A DNA stretch of 46,563 nt, from the NCBI GenBank assembly GCA_900169235.1, contig FWCC01000281.1, positions 1 to 46,563 of the forward strand, read 5' to 3'. The notes under the pieces were generated by a model that was given only the letters and a program-made list of their open reading frames with translations, was not told where the DNA came from and made no database searches. How positions within the stretch are numbered: position 1 is the stretch's first letter; each line of letters starts with the position of its first letter. Below are positions 1 to 8,051 of this stretch, piece after piece. A program made the position numbers and the translations under genes. The DNA is from Zarea fungicola (lineage: Eukaryota > Ascomycota > Sordariomycetes > Hypocreales > Cordycipitaceae).

Positions 1-641
1 GGTGGGGGCGTGGCACAAGTAGTAGCTGGCTTAGGAGAAGTGGACTGCTGGGTAGTTGTTGGTTGCTCAGACTGCGACTGGGAAGTGGACTGCTGGGTAC
101 CGGTTGCTGGTTGTGTGCCAGCCGGCCGGGGAGGTGTACCATTACCTGGCTGGGGTGAAGTGCCTACCCGGGCAGAAGGGCTTGGCTGGGGTGTACCAGT
201 GTGGGCAGTACTTGTGCCTGGTCGCTCGTCCGATGCCTGAGCAGACTCTTGTGCCGGAGCTGGCTGGGATTGAGACATCTCGTCCTGTGCCGCGTCTTCT
301 GTTTGTGACGCGCCGCGAAGGTTGTTAAATACTGTTTTGAAAGCCTGTACATATGACTGCGGCGGAGATTCCTGTGTATCTGAAGGGCCGGCTTCAGCTG
401 CACCTCTCTCCGCTAGCACCTTTTTTGCTTCCTCCTCCCACTTTTTCAGCCAAGTGTCAAACTTTGGTTCAGAGAAAAGAGCTAGGAGATTTGACTCTTT
501 GTTTGTCGCTTTTCCAAGGTTGCCAAGTCTGTCTAGGAGATCTTTATGGTTTTGTTTTACTTTGTCATAGCCTGGTGCCTTCTGGTCACACAGATTGCGG
601 AGTTGCCGCGACTTTCGATAAAAAACTGGCACGTCTACCAT
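1..641 (-). CDS. Pro/Thr/Ser/Gln-rich protein, N-terminal part (runs off left edge)
   Basis: An uninterrupted frame runs from an ATG at 641 to base 1 with no stop, so the gene continues outside the window. An in-frame TAA lies just upstream of the ATG, which supports this start. Residues 1-90 are charged and helical (starts MVDVPVFYRK, includes FDTWLKKWEEEAKKVLAE), followed by an Ala/Glu region and then a long disordered tail of TPQPS, TQQST and SQSQSEQPTTTQQSTSP type repeats. No signal peptide or membrane segment is seen. I do not recognise the family; the tail looks like a linker or a cell-wall-type Ser/Thr-rich stretch, but without a secretion signal the former is likelier. It is divergent from the gene at 902 and shares the 642-901 interval with it. 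Confidence 0.6.
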   Translation of the reverse strand, partial: MVDVPVFYRKSRQLRNLCDQKAPGYDKVKQNHKDLLDRLGNLGKATNKESNLLALFSEPKFDTWLKKWEEEAKKVLAERGAAEAGPSDTQESPPQSYVQAFKTVFNNLRGASQTEDAAQDEMSQSQPAPAQESAQASDERPGTSTAHTGTPQPSPSARVGTSPQPGNGTPPRPAGTQPATGTQQSTSQSQSEQPTTTQQSTSPKPATTCATPP

Positions 642-776
642 ACTTTCTTAGCCCCATGCCTCATCAATCTATATTTACGGCCTTTACTCTCTTTAAATAG
701 CTGTAGAAGGGACCAAAAGTAGAAACCTGGTTCTTGGCTGTAGAAATACACAAACAGAATATACATCACCGGTCTC

Positions 777-821
777 GGTTTTAGAGAACTCGTTTTCCGA
801 GTAAGGCCAAACCCATAAATA
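777..821 (+). promoter_or_regulatory. Core promoter of first array gene: palindromic element plus TATA box
   Basis: A 26-bp block at 777-802 contains the inverted repeat ACTCG-TTTTC-CGAGT, and a TATA-like CATAAATA lies at 814-821, about 80 nt before the ATG at 902. The same 26-bp block recurs with four mismatches at 1981-2006, again just before a TATA box and a paralogous gene, so it is conserved beyond neutral background. It is probably a binding site for a shared regulator. Confidence 0.5.
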
Positions 822-901
822 CACTCCAACTTCAACGGCCTAATACATACATAGGAGATACAAATAATTTCCAATTCTCCAAAGAGCCACTTACTACAGC
901 C

Positions 902-1480
902 ATGTCCTGTCCACCTTTCCCGTCTAATGTTAATTTCGATATCTATGAGGACCCTGACAATGATGAGAATCAGCCACCACCACAGCAACCACAGCGGCCA
1001 CTGAACGTGCTGCAGGAGCTCATGGGAGCCCCTCTCCCATCCCCGCCACAGGATACCGTAACTGGTGTAAGGAAAGATACCCGCCAGTTGCTTTACAATC
1101 TGCGCGAGGCATTGGCGGGAGGCGGTGGAGAATTCACTGAGGGTGAAATCGAACAAGCAGATCTCATCATGTGCACTACGACCCCCATTATTTTGCATCA
1201 GTTGAGGGCAGAACGCGATACGACGCAAAAGTTCTTGCAAAAATTCTGCCATATAATGCCCTATATTTCTAATATAGTACTGGACGTTCGTCGTTTCATC
1301 GATGCAACAGTGTTCCCGGATGTCCCAGAGCCAACCAACTTTGACAACTTGAAATCTGATCCAGCGCTAAAGGCTGTTTTATTTACAAAAATTTTGCTTC
1401 CCAAGTTGGAGAAAAAGCTGGAGGAGGAACTTCGTAAGCTTGATGAGGAAGTTTCTGAGTATTACACCGCCGGTGTATGA
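902..1480 (+). CDS. Small array protein, copy 1 (unknown fungal family)
   Basis: 192-residue single-exon protein, no signal peptide or TM segment. It starts MSCPPFPSNVNFDIYED, has a Pro/Gln-rich patch (ENQPPPQQPQRP), then a helical body. Two stretches recur in the next two genes: LREALAGGGGEFTEGE near residue 70 and a C-terminal KAVLFTKILLPKLEKKLEEE. This makes it the first member of a tandem family (902, 2106, 3183 and a relict at 4033). I do not recognise the family and assign no function. The preceding TATA/palindrome promoter is shared with copy 2. Confidence 0.75.
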   Translation: MSCPPFPSNVNFDIYEDPDNDENQPPPQQPQRPLNVLQELMGAPLPSPPQDTVTGVRKDTRQLLYNLREALAGGGGEFTEGEIEQADLIMCTTTPIILHQLRAERDTTQKFLQKFCHIMPYISNIVLDVRRFIDATVFPDVPEPTNFDNLKSDPALKAVLFTKILLPKLEKKLEEELRKLDEEVSEYYTAGV

Positions 1481-1584
1481 TTAGCTGCACCTATAACTAG
1501 TGTAACTAGACACATTTTCTCAATTGATTGCCTAGCTGTTTTGAATTATTATTCGGCGTAAGCAACTGGTGCAGGAGCCAAAAT

Positions 1585-1900
1585 TTAATGAGAGTACTAC
1601 ACGCGCGTTAAAGTACCGGAGCAGACGATACGATTGACTGCTGGTTTCTGGGCGATTGGCCCAATGTCTGCGCCTCGCTCAACACAGCCTCCTGAGGGTG
1701 TGCTTCGACCAATGCAGGAACAAGCATTATAAGATTGGGTTTGCTGAAAATAAAATGCTTGTTTAGGCGACCAATAGATGGCGAGCATACAACCGCATCT
1801 GGCCTACCCGGTCCACAGCCTTCTCACAGCACTTCAAGAACCCAAATCACAAGATCGGTTTACCAAAAAAATTAAAGCCCTATTTTTAGTTGACTAGATC
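1585..1900 (+). repeat. Duplicated intergenic promoter module, copy 1
   Basis: A diverged repeat of about 220-300 bp containing the ordered landmarks GAGxxTACTACACGCGCG, GATACxATTG, CACAGCCTCC, a Cxxx-GACCAATAGATGGCGAGCAT block and CTATTTTTAGTTGAC. It precedes the array gene at 2106 and recurs upstream of 3183, of the relict at 4033 and of the MADS gene at 4591. The repeat evidently duplicated together with the genes. Confidence 0.6.
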
Positions 1901-1980
1901 CAGAAAACATCTAACCGTCCAATAGTGCTTCAACCTGGCTATTTCTAGAAATACGAGCTTCATGAGACATTACTGCACTT

Positions 1981-2029
1981 GGTTTTGTGGAACTAGTTTT
2001 CCGAGTTCAGCCAATCCTCCATATATAAA
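1981..2029 (+). promoter_or_regulatory. Core promoter of second array gene
   Basis: Block 1981-2006 matches 777-802 with four mismatches (its left half-site reads ACTAG instead of ACTCG, so the palindrome is partly broken), followed by TATATAAA at 2022-2029, about 77 nt upstream of the ATG at 2106. Confidence 0.5.
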
Positions 2030-2105
2030 CTGTTGCAGCCCAATGCATAGAATGCATAGATCCATAATCTTTCAATACCCCCAAAAACTATTCCCCAGCG
2101 CAGCT

Positions 2106-2561
2106 ATGACATCTTCTCTGCGTCACGTTGAAGTCGATGAGGCGATTCACAATGGTGAAAATCAACCACCAGATACGACTGTACACAATGACCACCTACC
2201 AAGCTCATGGAATGACATCGTCTTGACTCAACGTCTTCGTGAGGCATTAGCGGAGGAACACCCAGAATTCACCCCACAGCAACATAGCTCTGCAAAAGAC
2301 ATTATGCACAGCTCAACGCGAAAAAACTTAGAGAGCCTGAAAGCGGCGAAAACAACGCGATATACCAACTTTGTGAACTATCTTTATGTACTACTGCGTC
2401 GGTTTCATGACTATAGGGACAAAGCACTGAAACTGCCTTCACGCGAGATTCGTGATCTGCCCCCTGCTCCGTTGATAGAGATGTTATTATTTTCAAATAT
2501 CTTGCTTCCGAAGCTTGACGAATTCTTAAAGCTCATAGACGAAATGCTAGAGGACAATTAG
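2106..2561 (+). CDS. Small array protein, copy 2
   Basis: 151-residue single-exon protein. I chose the ATG at 2106 (MTSSLRHVEVDEAIHNGENQ) rather than the in-frame ATG at 1962, because the TATA box at 2022 would lie inside a longer frame. It keeps the family landmarks: GENQPP, LREALAEEHPEFTPQQ, a charged helical middle, and EMLLFSNILLPKLDEF near the end. It is about 40 residues shorter than copy 1, mainly at the N-terminus and in the Pro/Gln patch. Cytosolic by inspection. Function unknown. Confidence 0.7.
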   Translation: MTSSLRHVEVDEAIHNGENQPPDTTVHNDHLPSSWNDIVLTQRLREALAEEHPEFTPQQHSSAKDIMHSSTRKNLESLKAAKTTRYTNFVNYLYVLLRRFHDYRDKALKLPSREIRDLPPAPLIEMLLFSNILLPKLDEFLKLIDEMLEDN

Positions 2562-2683
2562 TTATACGTTATTTTAGTTTCCTTATAGCAAAATCATTAC
2601 ATGCTACACTGGAAGTATTTCCTGTAATATTCACATAAGATTGAACTGCTCATCTGGGTCCAATTTAGCCATACGTATGTCTA

Positions 2684-2960
2684 GAGTACTGCTGAGGGTT
2701 ACACGCGCGGCAGAACTACCTTAGGGGGCGGAAGATACAATTTGAGTGGAATTCTCGGTGTGTCGCCTAGTGTCCGCGCATTGCCTGTCAGCTGGATCAA
2801 TCTTCAGCACAGCCTCCCCGGCGTACTAATCTATGGAAAACTTTCAAGCAGATATGCATCCAGCCTTACTTGTGGCTGGCCACTTTTTGGCGCGATAAAA
2901 ACAGGAACAAGGAATACAAAATAGGTTTACTGAAATAAGATGCCTATTCTAGAGTTTTAC
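2684..2960 (+). repeat. Duplicated intergenic promoter module, copy 2
   Basis: Same module as at 1585 and 4176: TACTGCTGAGGGTTACACGC, then GGGGCGGAAGATACAATT, a TCGCCTAG...GCGCATTGCC segment, CAGCACAGCCTCC and TTTACTGAAATAAGATGCCT. It is closest to the copy before the MADS gene. It lies between array genes 2 and 3. Confidence 0.6.
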
Positions 2961-3182
2961 TAAGCTCCTTTAGAAGGCATTTTAAGCTCTATTAATTTTT
3001 TTAACTTAAGGCCTTTTAATAAACTCGTATACAAGCAGATTATGCATTTCTGCTCTTGATTTTGCAGAAATGGTTTACTGAGTTACACTAATGACCTATT
3101 TATTGGCCTTCTACAACTTCAGGCAAGTGAAGAAAAAAACTCGTTTCAAATCATCTCTCTCTGCTCTGTCAGTACCAAAGCC

Positions 3183-3668
3183 ATGGCATACTTACCCTAT
3201 CCGAACTCGTCGCGTCCACTTCCGCGTCCGCCCTACCCTGACTATGTCACATTATCTCAGCTGTATCCAAATGAGGATGTGCCTCTGCTCTGTCCGGGCA
3301 CTTACGAGTGGCTTTTCAAACTGCGCAAGACTTTGACCGGACATTCTTTTTTCACCCCAAACGAATACAATTACGGATGGCGCATTTGGATTGGGATGGA
3401 GGGCTATACACGTGCGAACAATTTAGAACGCCTGAAACAGGCGTTCTTAATTCACCATGATTGTTTCCGGGCAATAGCCAAATTTCTCCAGGCAACAGAT
3501 GATATTTATCTTCTTATGGAAGCGATGACTCTAAATCCGGTAGACAGTTATTACTGGTGGGATGAGCTATTATACGAGGCTTTATTATTTATGAATGTGT
3601 TTCCTACTAGGATTAAGGAAACTTTTGATGAAATTAACATGCTGCTAGATCTGCCGCTTGTATATTAG
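3183..3668 (+). CDS. Small array protein, copy 3 (most diverged)
   Basis: 161-residue single-exon protein beginning MAYLPYPNSSRPLPRPPYPD. The family landmarks remain recognisable but eroded: LRKTLTGHSFFTPNEYN in place of LREAL...EFT, and EALLFMNVFPTRIKETFDE in place of the LLPKL helix. It is rich in Tyr and Trp compared with copies 1 and 2 (YYWWDELLYEALLF). A TATA-like TATTTATT sits at 3097-3104. No secretion signal. The strong divergence between neighbours suggests rapid evolution or relaxed constraint. Confidence 0.68.
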   Translation: MAYLPYPNSSRPLPRPPYPDYVTLSQLYPNEDVPLLCPGTYEWLFKLRKTLTGHSFFTPNEYNYGWRIWIGMEGYTRANNLERLKQAFLIHHDCFRAIAKFLQATDDIYLLMEAMTLNPVDSYYWWDELLYEALLFMNVFPTRIKETFDEINMLLDLPLVY

Positions 3669-3802
3669 TTACAAATACTGGTTCTATTAATCAATTAACC
3701 TTTTCAAATGCCACACCCGCCATCACACTAAATGAGTTGCCAGTGATCCACTTAACTTACCCATCGGGAGCTGGTTCGGCCTTGAGCCAGTATACAGCAT
3801 CG

Positions 3803-4020
3803 ATGATAGGGAGGTAGACGCGCAGTGAATGCTTTTGGGGCACAAGATACAATTGGCTGTTATTCTGAGCGTATCGCTGAGTCGGCCGCCTCGCTGCAGG
3901 CCTCCCTGGCAGCGCTTCGATCCAATGGAAATGAGGAAATCGAATTACAGGATCGGGTTATAAAATAATAAATCCCTATTTTTAGTCAACCAATCTGCGC
4001 CGAGCAAGCGACTGGATCCA
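3803..4020 (+). repeat. Duplicated intergenic promoter module, copy 3
   Basis: Contains GACGCGCAGTGAATG, CAAGATACAATTGGCTG, GCAGCGCTTCGATCCAATGG and CTATTTTTAGTCAACCAAT in the same order as the other modules. It leads into a decayed gene copy at 4033 instead of an intact gene. Confidence 0.55.
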
Positions 4021-4032
4021 GAAAATCCAGCC

Positions 4033-4101
4033 AATATTCACAACCTTCGCCCAGCTCCGTTCATGGAGATTTTATTACTTGTAAATATTTTGCTTCCAAG
4101 G
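4033..4101 (+). pseudogene. Relict of a fourth array gene
   Basis: Translating this stretch gives NIHNLRPAPFMEILLLVNIL followed by LPR, which lines up with the C-terminal part of copy 2 (IRDLPPAPLIEMLLFSNILL). The downstream bases (GGTGGGTATTTCCATAACAT) also match the 3' flank of copy 2. No start codon and no 5' coding part remain, so this is the residue of a deleted family member between promoter modules 3 and 4. Confidence 0.6.
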
Positions 4102-4175
4102 GCGGTGGGTATTTCCATAACATACGTACAAGGCTTATACTGTTTATCCTGTTCTACTTTAGCTAGTTATAATGT

Positions 4176-4499
4176 ATTTTTGGAATACTACTGAGGGTAT
4201 TACACGCGCGGTAGAACAGCCTTTGGGGAGGGGATACAATTGGTGCGAGGCCCTGGCGTTTCGCCTAGGGCTGCGCATTGCCCTGTCCGCTGGACCAATC
4301 ACCGCAGCACAGCCTCCTCGCGGCGCTTCGATCCGATGGAAAATCAGGAACCCGAATTTTAAGATCTGTTTACCAAAACAAGATGCCTATTTTTAGTTGA
4401 CCAATAGGTGGTAAGCATACACCTGGATCCGGAAGGCGCCTAGTCATCCAATGGCATTGCCTATAGCGCTCAGGCATAGCCGTGGCTCTACCTATAAAT
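4176..4499 (+). promoter_or_regulatory. Promoter module, copy 4, with TATA box, in front of the MADS-box gene
   Basis: Bases 4176-4445 are the fourth copy of the array module (TACTGAGGGTATTACACGCG, GGGGATACAATTGG, CTATTTTTAGTTGACCAATA). A TATA box (TATAAAT, 4493-4499) follows, about 95 nt before the ATG at 4591. The MADS gene thus sits behind the same kind of promoter as the array genes, which suggests shared regulation or capture of this promoter. Confidence 0.5.
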
Positions 4500-4590
4500 G
4501 CAGTTCCAATGCCCATGAAAACGCATAATTTTCAACCATCACACAACCCCTCTTATCTTCTAAACAATAAACCCAAAAACTAAACACATA

Positions 4591-5301
4591 ATGTCAAACT
4601 CCCAAACAATGCGGCGCAGCAGAGGCCCGGCAAGCATTCGCTTTCCTTCCGAGTGGTCCCGCGCGCTCAGCAACCGCAGCGAGGGCCTATTCAAGAAAGC
4701 AAATACGCTCTTCCACATGGAACGCCCCAAGATTGCTGTCTTGGTCTCTTCTGCGGCCCAGTCTTACGGCTACGTGAGCCACGCCCCCGAGGACTGGCCA
4801 GAACTGCACCAGCTGGCGGGGTCCCACGGCGTCGTTCTTGCGACGCCGGACGACCTTGACACCGTGTCGCAGCGCTATGGGAGCCGAACCCAGTCAGTTG
4901 CTTCCTCGTCGAGTAGCACCACACTATTCAATCAGGCGGAGCAGGACTCGATCATGCATCTTCTAGCAACACTGGAAGAGGAGCCCGAAGCGATGACACA
5001 GCCAGCTGAACAGATCCCACTTACACAAGCATGGTCCCTTCCATCCACCCCAGAGAGGATTACAAATCCACTGGAGACCAAAGCTCCCGTTGCTCAGATG
5101 AGTACGGAGCCTCTATCCAACAACAGTAGCCCTAGACCCGAGCTACGTGAAGGGACCACTCTAGACTACAACACCGGAGTCTTGGCGTCAAGGGCAATGG
5201 ACTCTAGAATAAATAAGAAAAGGATCATAGTAAATGGGAAGGGGGCTAGGGGGGTAACCACTAGGTCACGTGGTGTTCGAAGCTCGAAGCGCAGGCACTG
5301 A
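4591..5301 (+). CDS. Degenerate MADS-box (SRF-type) transcription factor-like protein
   Basis: 236 residues. Residues 28-60 resemble the core of a MADS DNA-binding domain: RSEGLFKKANTLFHMER then KIAVLVSSAAQSYGYVS, equivalent to the canonical KR.GLLKKAYELSVLCD / VALIIFSS.GKLYEYAS. The N-terminal basic arm (RRSRGPASIRF) is present but atypical. After it comes a Ser/Pro-rich linker and a strongly basic tail (KKRIIVNGKGARG, SKRRH) that could serve as a nuclear signal. Canonical MADS proteins bind CArG boxes as dimers; the diverged basic arm makes DNA binding here uncertain. Expressed presumably from the array-type promoter upstream. Assignment to the MADS superfamily is fairly firm, function is inference. 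Confidence 0.65.
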   Translation: MSNSQTMRRSRGPASIRFPSEWSRALSNRSEGLFKKANTLFHMERPKIAVLVSSAAQSYGYVSHAPEDWPELHQLAGSHGVVLATPDDLDTVSQRYGSRTQSVASSSSSTTLFNQAEQDSIMHLLATLEEEPEAMTQPAEQIPLTQAWSLPSTPERITNPLETKAPVAQMSTEPLSNNSSPRPELREGTTLDYNTGVLASRAMDSRINKKRIIVNGKGARGVTTRSRGVRSSKRRH

Positions 5302-5363
5302 GATCACTCTGGACATGGGATGCTGGACATTTCATGGGGATAAAATGTATTGTATTTGCTCCA

Positions 5364-7832
5364 TTAACCTTGCTTTAACAGTAGACGAATTTCAGCTGCA
5401 AGATTATCAATATCATCTTCTAGGCCAACAACCACAGTCTCGGCGTCGCTGTTCACTTTACTCGTAGGGCTACTGTCTACTTCATTCTCATAATCACTGT
5501 CTGTTTCCGCGCACTCACTATCCACCTCAATCTCCGTAGCACTATCCACCTCAGTCTCTGTGTCACTACCCAACTTCATCTCAGTAGCACTGTTCATTTT
5601 ACTCTCAGTATCTCTGTCCACTTCATTTTTGTTGTCGAGTTTCATTGTAAATTCATTGTCACGGTGAACTCTGACCTTGGTGGTGTCACCGTCCCACCCA
5701 TCATCGGCATTAATGGTACCATAGCTGTGCTGTTTGTCTAAGAGATGGCAAAGACACGATGGGGAATTGCCTATATCCAGTGCCACTCTATCTCCAAACA
5801 CTCCGTCGATACGTACTCTCACCACGTCTTCAAGTGAGTGAGCCGTGATGGATATGGCATGTGCGAACTCCTTTTCGGCAGAGGCTGAAAAGCTCTGCCA
5901 CACATCTGGACTACATAGTGTAGACCTGTGCTCTGTACCGGCCACTTCACAGGACACACTGATAGAGTACTCTGAGAGCGTCCGGATGACGGCAGTTCGA
6001 TGAGGTCCATAGGCGAGACGGCATTTCACTACCAATGAGCAACAAAATCGAGGTGACGGCATTGAGGACACCGAATCTATCTGCACGTAGAATAGAGCCG
6101 CGAACATCCTTTGCACCGCATCACGAACACCATGCCTGTTGCAGTCGATTATCATCACTGGCGACTGCTGCCATATAATCTCGGCTTCTTGTTCAATAGT
6201 AGACATGACATTGGGATTGTTTCCACGGGCAGTAGGCCATAGTGCGTTGAGGACCTGCCTTGCTCTAGCGCGAGCCGCATTGTATTGATAGTTATAGTTG
6301 ACACTGTCTTTCATGGCTGTCTGTATAGCTATGCAACTCTGGTTCCGCCCGGGACTTGTCCTGAATGGCCTGCTGCGGCGAGCCTTTAGCTTCTTTGAGC
6401 AGGCAGGTAGAGATATGTTATGGACGAAATAGTCCTCCACCAGCCATGCGCCTGGGAACGGGTCAGTGATGCAATATGGAGTCCTCCTGCGGTTAACTTA
6501 CATTCTCTTGTACAAATTATTATGTCGAAAAAATCATTGATGCACCCTGAAAGCTGTTCTCTCACGTCTGCGAGCCAGCGCAAGACAGCTGCTGGGGAGC
6601 CAGACAGGCCTAAGGCACGAACACCTGCCACTAGTGGGCTGGTCGGTTGGTCGCTACAGGGTGTATCACATAGCAGGCACACCTCAGACCACGCATCCAA
6701 GCACAAATTACAGACGCGGTGGCCGCACGGCAGCTGGCAGGCAGGCATCATTAGCAGACACACGTTACAGCCCGGCAGCTTCACTTGTGTCTCGTATAGT
6801 AGTTTCCGGTGCTGATTTAGGATTGATGTTTCTTGGCTTCGATGGCGTTGGCAAATTTGCACGAAATGGCGCTTTATTTCTGTTATTACTTGGTTGCGAC
6901 CCGCATAGCCTCGGAGCAGGTGGCTACTCAGATATTCTGCAACCAAACCAGGGTGTGAAACTGGACCAGTAGCCAAAGGCGGTCAGCGCCTGATGCACCA
7001 GCTTGTGGAATGACTCACCGTAGGCGTCGGCTCGGTAGGCATTAATTGCCAGGCAGGATGCAATGATCTTTGCATCTACCGTCTTGACACCGTTTAGGTG
7101 GTTGATAAACCTTTCCAAGTGGTCCTTGGCCGCCTCAGTGACTTGACCGCTGATGCCACATGCGCGCCAGAGGTTAAAGCCGCCATCCCTGTACGTTTCG
7201 ATAGCATGGCAGCAAAGGCGTTGAAATGCCCTGTCGGAGAGACCGAAGTCGCCGTTCTGCCGTTCTTCAGTGGTTAGATGGGCAGATCGGAGAATGCTTG
7301 GCCAGCTCTTGTGCGGTGGCTTCTGGATAATTTGGACAGACCGAACGCGGCTGTTCCATTGCTCAAAAATGTCTTTCCGTGTATGTCCATGTTGTGGATG
7401 CTCAATGCAGGCCATTTCGTACAGCTCATCTGTAACACGGCTATTAAAGATCTCCTGTGTATAATCCTGTGTCGTAAGTACGGCTAGTGACGGTGGCAGT
7501 AGATCAGGAATATAGGGCGTTAATCGAGATAACCCAGCCACCACTCTCGCAGCCTCTTTTACGCCGAGGTGGTCGGCGAAAAGCACTATGGTCGAACTAA
7601 GTGGAAATAGCGCCCTTCCAAGGAGCAAGTCCACCTGTGACGGCATCCATTGCACCTGCCTTATTTTCCTGCACCAAATGTCGCAAGCATCCACGACAAC
7701 TACATCTCCTGTCCTTCGGGTACGGAACTTTGCTACAATGCTGGGCACATCCAAAAGTGGAGGAGTAATACCTAGCAGACCAGCCTGTCCACCAATATTT
7801 ATCACCATATGTCGTGCATGTAAAAACGCCAT
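5364..7832 (-). pseudogene. RING/patatin-like protein gene, catalytic motif lost and frame broken
   Basis: One gene in three pieces, minus strand: 7832 to about 6930, then 6930-6502, a clean 50-nt intron (6452-6501, GTAAGT...CTGAC...CCAG), then 6451-5364. It follows the usual fungal architecture: an N-terminal region (LLGRALFPLSSTIVLFADH), a segment ending HQALTAFGYWSSFTP, a RING-type finger (CNVC...CQLPCGHRVCNLCLDAW...CLLC), the start of a patatin domain (GVRALGLSGSPAAVLRWL, DFFDIIICT), and a C-terminal part (AALFYVQIDS...CRLAYG). Two defects: a net +1 shift near 6925-6932 between the first two pieces, with no usable intron, and loss of the GxSxG lipase motif, where the sequence after DFFDIIICT runs straight into REC-AWLVEDYF. 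The tail is an acidic repeat (DTETEVDSATEIEVDS). Patatins are serine lipases; this one should be inactive. Confidence 0.7.
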
Positions 7833-8051
7833 GATGACAAACCGAGTATAACAAGGTAATGGTTCAGTGGTGTGTCATAGCTATAGTTATTCTCTATATA
7901 GAAATATAGTATAACGTAATATGGGTAAATGGTTATCCCTAAACTGATTTTAGAAAACGAATAACAAGTTCCGCTATACTGCGGCCCAGCCGCTTGTAGA
8001 ATCGCACAAAACGAAATCGGCTCTGCCTTGCACACTTGCGTTGAGCAGCTT

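Noticed and set aside
635..1252. 205-residue minus-strand frame
   Set aside because: It lies antisense to the array gene at 902, whose paralogs at 2106 and 3183 show that the plus strand is the coding one.
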